Source of the DNA: Candidatus Sulfotelmatobacter sp.
GTDB taxonomy: Bacteria; Acidobacteriota; Terriglobia; Terriglobales; Acidobacteriaceae
Direction of reading: 5' to 3'
DNA: 51,981 bases
Assembly: GCA_030038255.1 (NCBI GenBank)
Contig: JASHPH010000249.1
Span: forward strand, 1 to 51,981
Below the pieces are notes generated by a model. It saw nothing but the letters and a program-made list of their open reading frames with translations. It had not been told where the DNA came from and made no database searches. Every line of letters begins with the position of its first letter. Position 1 is the first letter of the stretch. The position numbers were made by a program, and so were the translations under genes. Of this stretch, positions 16,886 through 25,708 are shown piece after piece.

Positions 16886-17749
16886 TTGGCACAGGCGGAG
16901 ATCGGAATCATTGGCGGCAGCGGGCTGTATTCCATGCCCGGCCTCGGGAAAGTGAAGGAGATCCGGCTGAAGACGCCGTTCGGCGCGCCCTCCGACGCTT
17001 ACGTTTGCGGTGTGCTCGAGGGTCGCAAGGTTGCCTTTCTGGCGCGCCACGGCCGCGGCCATCGCATTCTCCCCAGCGAGCTGAATTTCCGCGCCAACAT
17101 TCACGGATTCAAGCAACTCGGCGTCGAGCGCATTGTTTCGATTTCCGCCGTAGGCTCGCTCAAGGAAGAACACAAGCCGCTGGACTTCGTCATTCCCGAT
17201 CAGTTCTTCGACCGCACGCGCCATCGTATCGACACATTCTTCGGCAGCGGAATCGTCGCGCATATTGCCTTCGCCGAGCCGGTGTGCGGCGAGTTGTCAG
17301 GTGTGGTCGAAACTGCATGCCGGCAGGTCGGCGTGGTCGGGAAGCGAGGTGGAACATATCTGTGCATGGAGGGTCCCCAATTTTCCACCAAGGCTGAGTC
17401 CCACGTTTACCGCAGCCTAGGCATGGACGTCATCGGCATGACCAACCTGCAGGAAGCGAAGCTTGCGCGGGAGGCTGAGCTTTGCTACGTCACTATCGCC
17501 ATGGTCACGGATTACGATTGCTGGCATCCGCAGCACGATTCGGTCACCGTCGATCAGGTTGTAGCTGTTCTGCTGAAGAATGCCGAGAACGCGACAAAAG
17601 TCGTTCGAGCGACGGTGGCCGCCATGCCGCGCACGCGTGCCTGCAAATGCGGCTCGGCCGTGGCCCATGCGATCCTGACGGACCCCAAGAAAATTCCGGC
17701 AGCGACCAAAAAGAAACTGAAGCTGATCATCGGCAAGTACGTAAAGTAG
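16886..17749 (+). CDS. mtnP: S-methyl-5'-thioadenosine phosphorylase
   Basis: A 287-aa cytoplasmic enzyme that splits methylthioadenosine with phosphate into adenine and methylthioribose-1-phosphate in the methionine salvage pathway. Diagnostic segments are [12 protein letters not shown] at the N-terminus, [20 protein letters not shown] near 55-75, and [13 protein letters not shown] with [13 protein letters not shown] near 163-200. The start is TTG 16886, supported by a strong SD (GGGAGGG) six bases upstream; no in-frame ATG fits the N-terminal strand. A PfkB kinase follows after 33 bases. Confidence 0.93.
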   Translation: MAQAEIGIIGGSGLYSMPGLGKVKEIRLKTPFGAPSDAYVCGVLEGRKVAFLARHGRGHRILPSELNFRANIHGFKQLGVERIVSISAVGSLKEEHKPLDFVIPDQFFDRTRHRIDTFFGSGIVAHIAFAEPVCGELSGVVETACRQVGVVGKRGGTYLCMEGPQFSTKAESHVYRSLGMDVIGMTNLQEAKLAREAELCYVTIAMVTDYDCWHPQHDSVTVDQVVAVLLKNAENATKVVRATVAAMPRTRACKCGSAVAHAILTDPKKIPAATKKKLKLIIGKYVK

Positions 17750-17782
17750 CCACAAATCCCGCCCAGGAGCACGCCGCGCAAA

Positions 17783-18706
17783 ATGAGCATTCTGGTAGTC
17801 GGTTCGGTTGCATATGATGACATCACGTCGCCTTCGGGCAGCGTGAAAAATATTCTCGGCGGAGCAGCTACTTACTTCTCTCTGGCCGCCAGCTACTTCA
17901 CCAAAGTTCGCGTTGTCGCCGTTGTGGGCGACGACTTTGGCCCTGAGCAAGAGCGGGTGTTCCACAAGCGCGGCATCGACACGCGCGGCATCGAGCGCGC
18001 CAAGGGGAAGACATTCCGTTGGGGCGGTTCGTATTTCGATAATCTCAACGAAGCCAAGACTGATTTCACCGATCTCAACGTCTTCGAGACCTTCCAGCCG
18101 CGAATTCCGCAGGAGTACGAAGACACCGAGTTTCTGTTCCTCGCCAACATTCAGCCCACGCTGCAAGCGAATGTGCGGCGCAAGATGAACGGCGTTCGTC
18201 TGACCGGTTGCGACACAATGAATTACTGGATCAAAGGCACGCCCCGGGAACTCGCCGAAACGTTGAAGCTGGTGGACGTGCTGCTCATTAACGACACCGA
18301 AGCCAAGATGCTGGCCGGCGAGACCAATCTGCCGCGCGCCGCGCAGAAAATCCTCGCCATGGGCCCGAAGGCTCTGGTCATCAAGCATGGCGAGTACGGC
18401 GCTACGATTTTCTTCCGCGAAGGCGCGTTCGGCATCGGCCGGCATCCGTTTCGAGCGCCGGCACTGCCGATCGACGAAGTGAAAGACCCAACCGGAGCAG
18501 GCGACTCCTTTGCCGGCGGATTCATGGGGTACCTGGCTTCGCAAGAAGAGGTGAACCGCGAAGTGTTGAAACGCGCCCTGTTTTATGGAGGCGTGATGGG
18601 TTCGTTCGCCGTCGAGCGCTTCGGGACGGAGCGGCTGCAGTCGCTTAACCGCGAGGAAATCGACGCCCGCTTTCAGATTTTCCGCGAGCTGACGCACCTC
18701 GAATAA
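17783..18706 (+). CDS. PfkB-family carbohydrate/nucleoside kinase
   Basis: A 307-aa ribokinase-fold kinase. The N-terminal strand ILVVGSVAYDDI and GGAATYFSLAASY near residue 30 contact substrate, and the C-terminal DPTGAGDSFAGGFMGYLA near residue 237 is the PfkB signature 2 with the catalytic Asp (in GAGDSF). The substrate is not clear. Position directly after mtnP suggests adenosine or a methylthioribose-derived sugar, but that is inference from neighbourhood only. Confidence 0.85.
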   Translation: MSILVVGSVAYDDITSPSGSVKNILGGAATYFSLAASYFTKVRVVAVVGDDFGPEQERVFHKRGIDTRGIERAKGKTFRWGGSYFDNLNEAKTDFTDLNVFETFQPRIPQEYEDTEFLFLANIQPTLQANVRRKMNGVRLTGCDTMNYWIKGTPRELAETLKLVDVLLINDTEAKMLAGETNLPRAAQKILAMGPKALVIKHGEYGATIFFREGAFGIGRHPFRAPALPIDEVKDPTGAGDSFAGGFMGYLASQEEVNREVLKRALFYGGVMGSFAVERFGTERLQSLNREEIDARFQIFRELTHLE

Positions 18707-18743
18707 TCTCGGTCGGTTCCGTCTTTTCCTTTCTGTAGGGGCC

Positions 18744-20399
18744 ATGTCCAAGCCAACCAAGAATCCGCCTTCGAGCTCAAACATGGATTCCGGGGTCCGA
18801 CTGCTGGCGTGGCTGGCCACGTGTGTCGCGGTTCTCTCCTACCTGTTTTATTTTCGCAATGGCGAAACGATGTTGTATGGCGACGCGGTCGCTCATATCA
18901 ATATCGCGCGCCGTGTCCTCGATTCGAAAACGCCCGGTCTCCTGCAGCTTGGAACAGTCTGGCTGCCGCTTCCACACCTCCTGATGGTGCCGTTCCTCGT
19001 CTCGGACGAAATGTGGCGGCGCGGTGTGGGCGGTTCAATTCCTTCTCTGATCGCGTACGTATTCGGCGTAGTGGGGATGTTTCGGCTCACGCGCGGCCTG
19101 CTTTCACAGGCCGCCAAACCAGACGCGGCCGCTCGCATCGCGGCCTGCGGTGCAGCCCTGATCTATGCCGCGAATCCGAATCTGATCTACATGCAGACGA
19201 CAGCGATGGGGGAGTCGCTCTACCTGGCACTCTTCATCTGGACAGGCGTTTATTTCAGTGAATGGCTGCGGGGCGATGCGAGTGCTCTCAACAAATGTGG
19301 AATTTGCCTCACAGCGGCGTGCCTGACGCGCTACGACGCCTGGTTCCTCGCTGCCGCGATGTCGGTGGTTGTGATCGTCCTCGCATTCCGCTCACGCACG
19401 GAGAACGAAAAAATCGCACCGCCATTTTCGCGCACCGCAGCAATAAGGTTCGTCTTGATCGCCGCCCTCGCGCCGGGGCTCTGGCTCGCCTACAACGCCA
19501 TCATCTACCGCAATCCCGTGGAGTTTGAAAATGGCCCGTACTCGGCGAAGGCGATTGAGAAGAGAACAGAAAATCCCGCGCACCCCGGGCATCCGGGGTC
19601 GGGCAGCCCGCGCGTGGCGTCGCTTTACTTTTTCAAAGCCGCTCAGGAAAACATGGCTGACGGTGAACTCTTAGAGCACGCCGTTGCGGTTTGGTTCGTG
19701 GTGGGATGCCTGGGTATGTTCCTGGTTCGCCGAGTTCTGGTGTTTGCCTTGCTCCTTGAATCGGTGGCCTTTTACGCTTTGTCAATCGCCTACGGTGGCA
19801 TTCCTATTTTCGTGCCTGCCTGGTGGCCGTTCACTCACTATAACGTTCGGTACGGATTGCAGCTGCTGCCGGCGTTTGCCGTGGCTTTCGCGGTGGTGAT
19901 GTATCTCGGCATCAAGCCGCCCTGGCCAAACGGTAGCTGGCTCAGAGCTTTTCGCTGGACATCAATCGCGGGGACGATGGCCATCGTCGTCGTGAGTTAC
20001 GCGTCTGTTTGGCGCGCGACGCCCATTACCCTCGCCGAAGCGCAGATCAATATGCACAGCCGCAATCAGCTCGAGGCGCAACTGGCGGGCTGGCTCAGCA
20101 AGCTTCCGCCGGACTCGACCATTCTGATGTATCTCGGCGATCATGTCGGCGCCCTGCAGCAGGCGGCCATTCCGTTGCGGCGCGTGATCAACGAAGGCAA
20201 CCACCGCGTGTGGAAGCAACCGCAAGATCCGGAAGGCCTCTGGGAGCGCGCCCTGGCCGATCCCGCGGCCTATGCGGACTACGTGGTCGCTTTCGAAGGC
20301 GATCCAGTCTGGCAGGCCGTGCAGAAGAGTCATCTGCGCGAGCTCGTCGAAATTCACGTGACCGGCCAGGCGCGTGCGGTTCTTTATCGCATCCGGTAA
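18744..20399 (+). CDS. GT-C-type multi-spanning membrane glycosyltransferase-like protein
   Basis: A 551-aa protein with roughly ten membrane segments. Just after the first segment comes YGDAVAHINIARRVLDS, an Asp-containing outward loop like the catalytic loop of GT-C/GT39 enzymes (ArnT, PMT), and LGTVWLPLPHLL is also typical of that class. The C-terminal ~150 residues form a soluble domain on the outer side. Such proteins transfer sugars from polyprenyl-phosphate donors to lipids or proteins at the outer face of the inner membrane. Donor and acceptor are unknown. A charged insertion (AIEKRTENPAHPGHPGSGSP) around residues 270-290 includes a small GC palindrome. Confidence 0.78.
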   Translation: MSKPTKNPPSSSNMDSGVRLLAWLATCVAVLSYLFYFRNGETMLYGDAVAHINIARRVLDSKTPGLLQLGTVWLPLPHLLMVPFLVSDEMWRRGVGGSIPSLIAYVFGVVGMFRLTRGLLSQAAKPDAAARIAACGAALIYAANPNLIYMQTTAMGESLYLALFIWTGVYFSEWLRGDASALNKCGICLTAACLTRYDAWFLAAAMSVVVIVLAFRSRTENEKIAPPFSRTAAIRFVLIAALAPGLWLAYNAIIYRNPVEFENGPYSAKAIEKRTENPAHPGHPGSGSPRVASLYFFKAAQENMADGELLEHAVAVWFVVGCLGMFLVRRVLVFALLLESVAFYALSIAYGGIPIFVPAWWPFTHYNVRYGLQLLPAFAVAFAVVMYLGIKPPWPNGSWLRAFRWTSIAGTMAIVVVSYASVWRATPITLAEAQINMHSRNQLEAQLAGWLSKLPPDSTILMYLGDHVGALQQAAIPLRRVINEGNHRVWKQPQDPEGLWERALADPAAYADYVVAFEGDPVWQAVQKSHLRELVEIHVTGQARAVLYRIR

Positions 20400-20412
20400 T
20401 CACGCCGGTAAC

Positions 20413-20441
20413 GCGACCGGCGCTGCCGGCAGTGATAGAAT
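20413..20441 (+). promoter_or_regulatory. Predicted extended -10 promoter for dapF
   Basis: TGATAGAAT at 20433-20441 is an extended -10 box; GCGACC at 20413-20418 is a 3/6 match to a -35 at 17-base spacing. Transcription would start near 20448, leaving about 70 nt of leader that contains two tiny overlapping ORFs. Confidence 0.35.
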
Positions 20442-20456
20442 CCCGCCATCTGAGAC

Positions 20457-20480
20457 ATGTCTGCCGGATTAATCGTATGA
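20457..20480 (+). CDS. Tiny leader ORF 1 upstream of dapF
   Basis: ATG 20457 encodes the seven-residue peptide MSAGLIV and stops at TGA 20478-20480. The stop overlaps the ATG of the next tiny ORF as ATGA. No strong SD is visible, so translation is unproven. It is listed because it is the first of three overlapping frames ending in dapF. Confidence 0.25.
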   Translation: MSAGLIV

Positions 20481-20521
20481 AGACGCCAAGGTTGACTTCG
20501 CCCTGCGTGGAGTGCGCGTGA
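20477..20521 (+). CDS. Tiny leader ORF 2 overlapping the dapF start
   Basis: ATG 20477 encodes the 14-residue peptide MKTPRLTSPCVECA. Its TGA stop (20519-20521) overlaps the preferred dapF start codon GTG 20518 as GTGA, the arrangement used for translational coupling. It has two Cys near the end. No homology is claimed. Confidence 0.3.
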   Translation: MKTPRLTSPCVECA

Positions 20522-21318
20522 ACGGCAGCGGCCGCACTATCCCTTTTGTGAAAGCCAGCGCCTGCGGCAACGATTTTCTGCTGATCGATGGCGCGCTAGC
20601 TCCCGAAGATGTAGCCGCCTTCACGCGCCGCATCTGTGACCGTCACGAAGGCGTAGGCGCGGACGGTGTCGAGTGGATCTTGCCGCATTTTTCCGCGGAT
20701 GTTGAAATCCGGCTGATTAATGCGGATGGTTCAGCGGCGGAGATTTCGGGCAATGGCACGCGCTGCGTTGCGGCCTACCTTTGCGCTACGCGCGGGAAAG
20801 AGCGCATGTCGATTCTAACTGGTGCCGGCACCCGGATTTGTACGTTGACCGGACGTAAAGACTCGGAGTACGAGTTTGAAATGGAGATGGGCGCGGCCGT
20901 TGTTGAGAAGGAACTTGCGCTGCAAGTGGATGGCAAAGAAGTGCGCGGCATCCCGGTCTCCATGGGCAATCCGCACTTCGTTGTGTTTGTGCCGGACTTT
21001 GCGGTGAACTGGCAGGCCCGCGCCGCCGCCGTCCAGCGCAACCCGCAGTTCCCCAATGGAGTGAATATCGAACTGGTTTCTCCTCATGGCCGCCACGATG
21101 TGAAGGTCGTATTTTTTGAGCGCGGCGTGGGGGAGACGCGCTCTTCGGGCACCGGTTCCTGCGCTTCGGCGGCAGCTGCGATGGTCTCCGGCCGAGCGGA
21201 ATCGCCGGTTCGAGTGCATGCGCCAGGCGGAACGCAAACCGTACGCCAGGAGGGGAAAAATCTTTTTCTTCGCGGCCCGGCACGATTGGTGTGCCGGGGC
21301 GAATTTTTGCTGAGCTAG
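20518..21318 (+). CDS. dapF: Diaminopimelate epimerase
   Basis: A 266-aa cytoplasmic enzyme that converts LL- to meso-diaminopimelate for lysine and peptidoglycan. It carries both catalytic cysteines in their signature contexts: SGNGTRCVA near residue 81 and GSGTGSCASAAAAM near residue 213, with GNDFLLID at the N-terminus. I prefer GTG 20518 because GGAG (20509-20512) is five bases upstream; the alternative GTG 20512 overlaps that SD. It is first in a set with ldcA and mpl, all acting on diaminopimelate-containing peptides. Confidence 0.92.
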   Translation: MNGSGRTIPFVKASACGNDFLLIDGALAPEDVAAFTRRICDRHEGVGADGVEWILPHFSADVEIRLINADGSAAEISGNGTRCVAAYLCATRGKERMSILTGAGTRICTLTGRKDSEYEFEMEMGAAVVEKELALQVDGKEVRGIPVSMGNPHFVVFVPDFAVNWQARAAAVQRNPQFPNGVNIELVSPHGRHDVKVVFFERGVGETRSSGTGSCASAAAAMVSGRAESPVRVHAPGGTQTVRQEGKNLFLRGPARLVCRGEFLLS

Positions 21319-21388
21319 AGCTGAGCTGATTCGGTACGCACATCGGCTTGGCGCATTGGTCGTTGTGCGCAATGTGGTTCATAGAAGA

Positions 21389-22348
21389 ATGTCATCCTCG
21401 AACGTTAAGCCTTCAACTTCGAAGCAGCAATGCATCAAGCCGCCGGCGCTTCGTCCCGGAGACACGGTTGGCATCGTCGCGCCCGCCAGCAACATTAAGC
21501 AGGCCGATCTCGAGGCGGGCTGCGAAGCCTTGCGTCGCGCGGGATACAAGCCGTTCTATTTTGACTCCATCCTGGAGCAAGATCTGTACTTTGCTGGATC
21601 GGCGAAGCGCCGTCTTCGCGAGCTGCAGGAAATGTTTTCGCGCTACGAAGTGCGCGCCATCATTTGCGCTCGCGGCGGTTATGGGGCGAATTACTTGCTG
21701 CCAGAGAAGCCCGTCGCGTCACGCCCGAAGATCCTTGTCGGTTACAGCGACATCACTTCGTTGCTCACTTATTTTTCAACTCCTGAAGGCTTCGTTACGT
21801 TTCACGGCCCCATGGCCGCCAAGGATTGGGCGCACAACGATGGCGTGCATCTTGCGTCCTGGCGGTCCGCGCTCTCTGGCGCCGAACCGTGGGATGTTCC
21901 CACAGGCGCGGGAGTCAGCGGACTGGTGGACGGAGAAGCGGAGGGCACACTCTATGGTGGATGCCTCTCTATTCTGGTGGCGTCGCTCGGCACACCGTAC
22001 GAAATTCAGACTGATGGCACGATTCTCTTTCTCGAAGACCTCGCGGCCAAACCCTATCAGATCGACCGCATGCTCATGCACTTGAAACTGGCGGGCAAGT
22101 TTGCGCGCGTGCGGGGCATCGTTTTCGGCGAAATGCTCGACTGCGTGCAGGCACCGGGCCAGGGATACACTTTGCAGGAAGTGGTGACGCGCATTGTGGG
22201 TGATCTCGAAGTCCCCGTTGCTTACGGGGTTCGCTCCGGCCACGTGATGGCCGAAAACATCACTCTGCCATTCGGAGTGCGAGCGAGGCTGACTGTGCGC
22301 GGCGGGCAGGTGGGACTGAGAATTCTCGAATCGGCGGTCACGCCCTGA
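21389..22348 (+). CDS. ldcA: LD-carboxypeptidase (murein tetrapeptide carboxypeptidase)
   Basis: A 319-aa enzyme of the S66 serine peptidase family that removes the terminal D-Ala from the murein tetrapeptide during cell-wall recycling. GDTVGIVAPAS opens the fold, ICARGGYG and VGYSDIT (containing the nucleophile Ser) lie near residues 90-120, FLEDLAAKPYQIDRML provides the Glu and YGVRSGHV the His of the Ser-Glu-His triad. No signal peptide is seen, consistent with cytoplasmic recycling. I start at ATG 21389; an in-frame TTG at 21356 is possible but less likely. Confidence 0.88.
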   Translation: MSSSNVKPSTSKQQCIKPPALRPGDTVGIVAPASNIKQADLEAGCEALRRAGYKPFYFDSILEQDLYFAGSAKRRLRELQEMFSRYEVRAIICARGGYGANYLLPEKPVASRPKILVGYSDITSLLTYFSTPEGFVTFHGPMAAKDWAHNDGVHLASWRSALSGAEPWDVPTGAGVSGLVDGEAEGTLYGGCLSILVASLGTPYEIQTDGTILFLEDLAAKPYQIDRMLMHLKLAGKFARVRGIVFGEMLDCVQAPGQGYTLQEVVTRIVGDLEVPVAYGVRSGHVMAENITLPFGVRARLTVRGGQVGLRILESAVTP

Positions 22349-22409
22349 CACGCCAATCAAACAAACTAAAACCAGACACGCTCGGTAGAGACACTCTCAA
22401 ACAAGAACG

Positions 22410-23849
22410 ATGGACGTAGCCAAACACATTCACCTGATCGGAATCTGCGGCACGGCCATGGCCTCGCTCGCTGGAATGCTCAACCAGCGCGGCTTTCGCG
22501 TGACCGGTTCCGACGCGGCCGCCTATCCGCCGATGTCGGATTTCCTGCGCGATCTGAACATTCCCGTGTCGCAGCCCTTCGATGCGCGAAATCTCGAACC
22601 GCGTACTGATCTGGTCGTAGTCGGCAACGCCATATCGCGAGGGAACGTGGAGGTCGAGCACGTCCTCGATCAGCGCATCCCCTTCTGCTCGCTTCCGCAA
22701 TTGCTGCACGACGAATTTCTGTGCGGAAAAGAAGTTCTGGTCGTGGCCGGCACTCACGGTAAGACGACAACAACTTCCATGCTCGCGTGGATCTTCTACT
22801 CCGCCGGCCTCGACCCGTCCTTTTTGATCGGAGGCATCGCCGAAAATTTCGGCTCGAGCTTTCATCTGGGTCAGGGGAAGCACTTCATCCTTGAAGGCGA
22901 TGAGTACGACACCGCCTTCTTTGATAAAGGTCCGAAGTTTCTGCACTACTTTCCTGACGCCGTGATCCTCACTTCGGTCGAGTTCGATCACGCCGATATC
23001 TACAAAGATCTCGACGCCGTGGAAACGGCTTTCAAGCGCCTGGTCAACCTCGTTCCTCGGCGCGGGCGCATCGTCGCCTTCGACGGCGCCTTCGGCGAAG
23101 CACCAGAAAGCCCAAGCCTGGAGCGCTGTCTCGCCAAGGCGTTCTGTCCTGTCGAACGCTACGGAGCGGGCCCGCGCGCGAACTGGCGAATCAGCAACCT
23201 GCACCTCGATCCCGGCCACACGCGCTGGACCGTCTTGCGCGGCGACGCGCCCTGGGCGGAATTCGACTTTGCGCTCCCCGGTGAATACAACGTCTGGAAC
23301 GCAACGGCCGCCGCGGCGCTGGCCGCCGGATACGGAATTCCGAAAGACGCTATTGCCTCTGCCTTGCAAACTTTCAAAAGCGTGAAGCGGCGCCTCGAAG
23401 TCAGGGCACAGGTGAACGGCATCACGGTCATTGACGATTTCGCGCACCATCCCACGGCCATCGCTGGCACGGTGAAAGCACTGCGCGCACGTTATCCCGG
23501 CGCGCGATTGTGGGCGATTCTGGAGCCCCGCTCCAATACCCTGCGCCGGCGTGTGCTGCAAAACGAGTTGGCACGCAGCCTTGCCCTGGCCGATGAGATT
23601 GTCGTTGCCAACGTGTTTCGCTCGGAGGCCGTTCCCGAAAGCGAGCGCATGCAACTGCCGGAGCTCGCCGCCGCGATACGCCGCCACGGAAAACAGGCGC
23701 GCCTGCTCGCGGACGCCGACGCCATTGTGCAAGCCGTGGCGCCCGAAATGCGCAGTGGAGATGTAGTCGCCATTCTTTCCAATGGCGGCTTTGGCGGCAT
23801 TTATGAAAAACTGCCTGCGCGTCTAAAGCAGCTGGCAGGTAGCAAATGA
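22410..23849 (+). CDS. mpl: UDP-N-acetylmuramate:L-alanyl-gamma-D-glutamyl-meso-diaminopimelate ligase
   Basis: A 479-aa Mur-ligase-family enzyme that joins recycled murein tripeptide directly to UDP-MurNAc, bypassing MurC, D and E. The N-terminal IHLIGICGTAMASLAGML distinguishes Mpl from MurC, the ATP loop GTHGKTTTTSML is near residue 117, and DDFAHHPTAI lies in the C-terminal domain. With ldcA directly upstream making the tripeptide and dapF making meso-diaminopimelate, these three genes form a coherent wall-peptide module. The stop overlaps the next gene as ATGA. Confidence 0.93.
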   Translation: MDVAKHIHLIGICGTAMASLAGMLNQRGFRVTGSDAAAYPPMSDFLRDLNIPVSQPFDARNLEPRTDLVVVGNAISRGNVEVEHVLDQRIPFCSLPQLLHDEFLCGKEVLVVAGTHGKTTTTSMLAWIFYSAGLDPSFLIGGIAENFGSSFHLGQGKHFILEGDEYDTAFFDKGPKFLHYFPDAVILTSVEFDHADIYKDLDAVETAFKRLVNLVPRRGRIVAFDGAFGEAPESPSLERCLAKAFCPVERYGAGPRANWRISNLHLDPGHTRWTVLRGDAPWAEFDFALPGEYNVWNATAAAALAAGYGIPKDAIASALQTFKSVKRRLEVRAQVNGITVIDDFAHHPTAIAGTVKALRARYPGARLWAILEPRSNTLRRRVLQNELARSLALADEIVVANVFRSEAVPESERMQLPELAAAIRRHGKQARLLADADAIVQAVAPEMRSGDVVAILSNGGFGGIYEKLPARLKQLAGSK

Positions 23850-25708
23850 GTCCCTTCCCTCCGATCCGACGCGCGGCACACCTTGCGGTCGTTGCGGCAA
23901 TTCTGTTCACGCCGCTTGCGTTTGCGCAGTCGTTACCCGTCTCTTACACGATCACACTTGCGTCACCCGCTCAACATCTGGTCGAAGTGCAAATCACCCT
24001 TCCCGCCGGCACGCCGCAGCGAGAGCTGCAACTCCCCGTGTGGAATGCGCTTTATCAGGTTCGGGATTTCGCCCAGTACGTGAACTGGGTGCGCGCCAAA
24101 GACCGTTCCGGCAGGGAACTCGCAGTCCGCGTGGTTTCGAAAAGCTGCTGGCAAATTGAAGACGCTGCAGGCGGCGCAGTCGTCGATTATCGGATCTACG
24201 TCGATTCTCCCGGACCATTCGGCGCGCAATTTAACCCGCATCATGCCTTCTTCAACCTGGCGCAAATCCTGATGTATCCGGTGGACTCGCGCCGCGCGCC
24301 CATGCGTGTGCGATTCAGTCATGTTCCGGACACTTGGCGCATCGCCACGCCACTGTCGCAAGGCGCAGATGATCAATTTGAGGCGGACGACTATGACCGG
24401 CTGGTCGATTCGCCCGTGGAGATCAGCGGTTTTCGAGAGTCCGATTTCGACGAGGCCGGCGGGCACTTCCGCGTCATTGTCGACGCCGATGCCGCCGACT
24501 ACAACATGGAAAGCATCGTCGGCGAGTTGCACAAGATCGTGGCCGCTGCGACTTCATGGATGAACGACCGCCCCTTCGACACCTACAGTTTCATCTACCA
24601 CTTTCCCCACGGACCCGGCGGCGGCGGAATGGAACACTCCTTCTCGACTGCAATCGACATCAACGCGGAATCGCTCAAATCAAATCTCGAAACGCTCGCC
24701 GGAATCAGTGCCCATGAATTTTTCCATCTCTGGAACGTGAAGCGAATTCGCCCGCAGACGCTCGAACCAGTTGACTACACGAAAGAAAATTACACGCGCG
24801 CGCTGTGGTTCAGCGAAGGCGTGACCAGCACTGTCGATGGCATCATTCAGTTGCGCGCTGGATTGCTAGACGAGAAGCAGTACCTCAAGAGGTTGGGCGA
24901 GTTGATTGCTGAGTTGGAACGGCGTCCGGCCCATCTGACGCAGTCGGCGGAAGAATCGAGTCTCGACGCCTGGCTCGAGGGTGACGCCTACTATCGTCGT
25001 CCGGAGAGAAGCATTTCTTATTACAACAAGGGCGAACTGCTCGGCATCATGCTCGACCTGGCCGTACGCGAGGCCAGCCATGGGCAGGCCTCGCTGCGCG
25101 ATGTTTTCGAGTGGATGAATGTGAACTATGCCAAGAAGGGCAAATTCTTCAACGATAGCGAGGGAGTGCGGCAAGCTGCGGAAGCTGTCAGTCACTCCGA
25201 TCTCGGCGGGTTCTTCGCGAAGTATGTCGCAGGGACGGAGGAAATCCCGTGGAACGATTTTCTGCGCTCGGTCGGCCTTCGTGCCCAGGCAATCACCGTC
25301 TCCGTTGCAGACGCCGGATTTCTCGCCTCGCGCAACTTTGACGGACCAATGTCAGTGTTGGCCGTCACGCCGGGCAGCGACGCTGAGCGTGCGGGATTGC
25401 AGGTTGGCGACGTGATTGTGGAACTGCAGGGGAAGACCGCCGAACAGGATGCGCGGCAGGAGTTGGCGCGACTGAATCCAGGCGATACGCTAAGGCTGAA
25501 AGTCCGCGGCCGCCGCGGGGCTGAGCGCGAACTGAAATGGAAGATCGCCAGCCGCCAGGAAATTTCTTACGAGATAGGTGATCTCGATCATGTAACCGAT
25601 GCCCAGCACGCACGCCGCGCGGCGTGGATCCAGGGAGAAGACCAAAGTACCGCAAGCGGAGCAGGTGAAGCAGGAACCGCCGCGCGATCGGGGTCTCAAG
25701 AACAATGA
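23846..25708 (+). CDS. Secreted M61-family peptidase with PDZ domain
   Basis: A 620-aa protein with a signal peptide (residues 1 to about 28, ending AFAQ). The N-terminal region is the beta-rich M61 domain; GGGMEHS and the zinc motif HEFFHLWNVKRIRP near residue 290 mark the catalytic gluzincin domain, and WFSEGVTS about 30 residues later supplies the third ligand, a Glu. A PDZ domain follows (about 490-575, TPGSDAERAGLQVGDVIVEL). Family members are glycyl aminopeptidases or related enzymes acting outside the cytoplasm. The C-terminus is Ala/Gly/Ser-rich. It overlaps mpl and plsC by four bases on either side, so all three are probably one transcript. Confidence 0.9.
   Translation: MSPFPPIRRAAHLAVVAAILFTPLAFAQSLPVSYTITLASPAQHLVEVQITLPAGTPQRELQLPVWNALYQVRDFAQYVNWVRAKDRSGRELAVRVVSKSCWQIEDAAGGAVVDYRIYVDSPGPFGAQFNPHHAFFNLAQILMYPVDSRRAPMRVRFSHVPDTWRIATPLSQGADDQFEADDYDRLVDSPVEISGFRESDFDEAGGHFRVIVDADAADYNMESIVGELHKIVAAATSWMNDRPFDTYSFIYHFPHGPGGGGMEHSFSTAIDINAESLKSNLETLAGISAHEFFHLWNVKRIRPQTLEPVDYTKENYTRALWFSEGVTSTVDGIIQLRAGLLDEKQYLKRLGELIAELERRPAHLTQSAEESSLDAWLEGDAYYRRPERSISYYNKGELLGIMLDLAVREASHGQASLRDVFEWMNVNYAKKGKFFNDSEGVRQAAEAVSHSDLGGFFAKYVAGTEEIPWNDFLRSVGLRAQAITVSVADAGFLASRNFDGPMSVLAVTPGSDAERAGLQVGDVIVELQGKTAEQDARQELARLNPGDTLRLKVRGRRGAERELKWKIASRQEISYEIGDLDHVTDAQHARRAAWIQGEDQSTASGAGEAGTAARSGSQEQ

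Noticed and set aside
17417-18820. 467-codon open frame on the minus strand
   Set aside because: It is antisense to mtnP and the PfkB kinase, both of which have clear family motifs. Its protein is Arg/His-rich without domains, as expected from GC-rich codon positions.
19576-19620. GC palindrome in the GT-C gene considered as a second coding repeat insertion
   Set aside because: The arms are only about five to six bases and share nothing with the recN palindrome.
22338-23732. 464-codon open frame on the minus strand
   Set aside because: It lies wholly antisense to mpl, which has intact Mur-ligase motifs.
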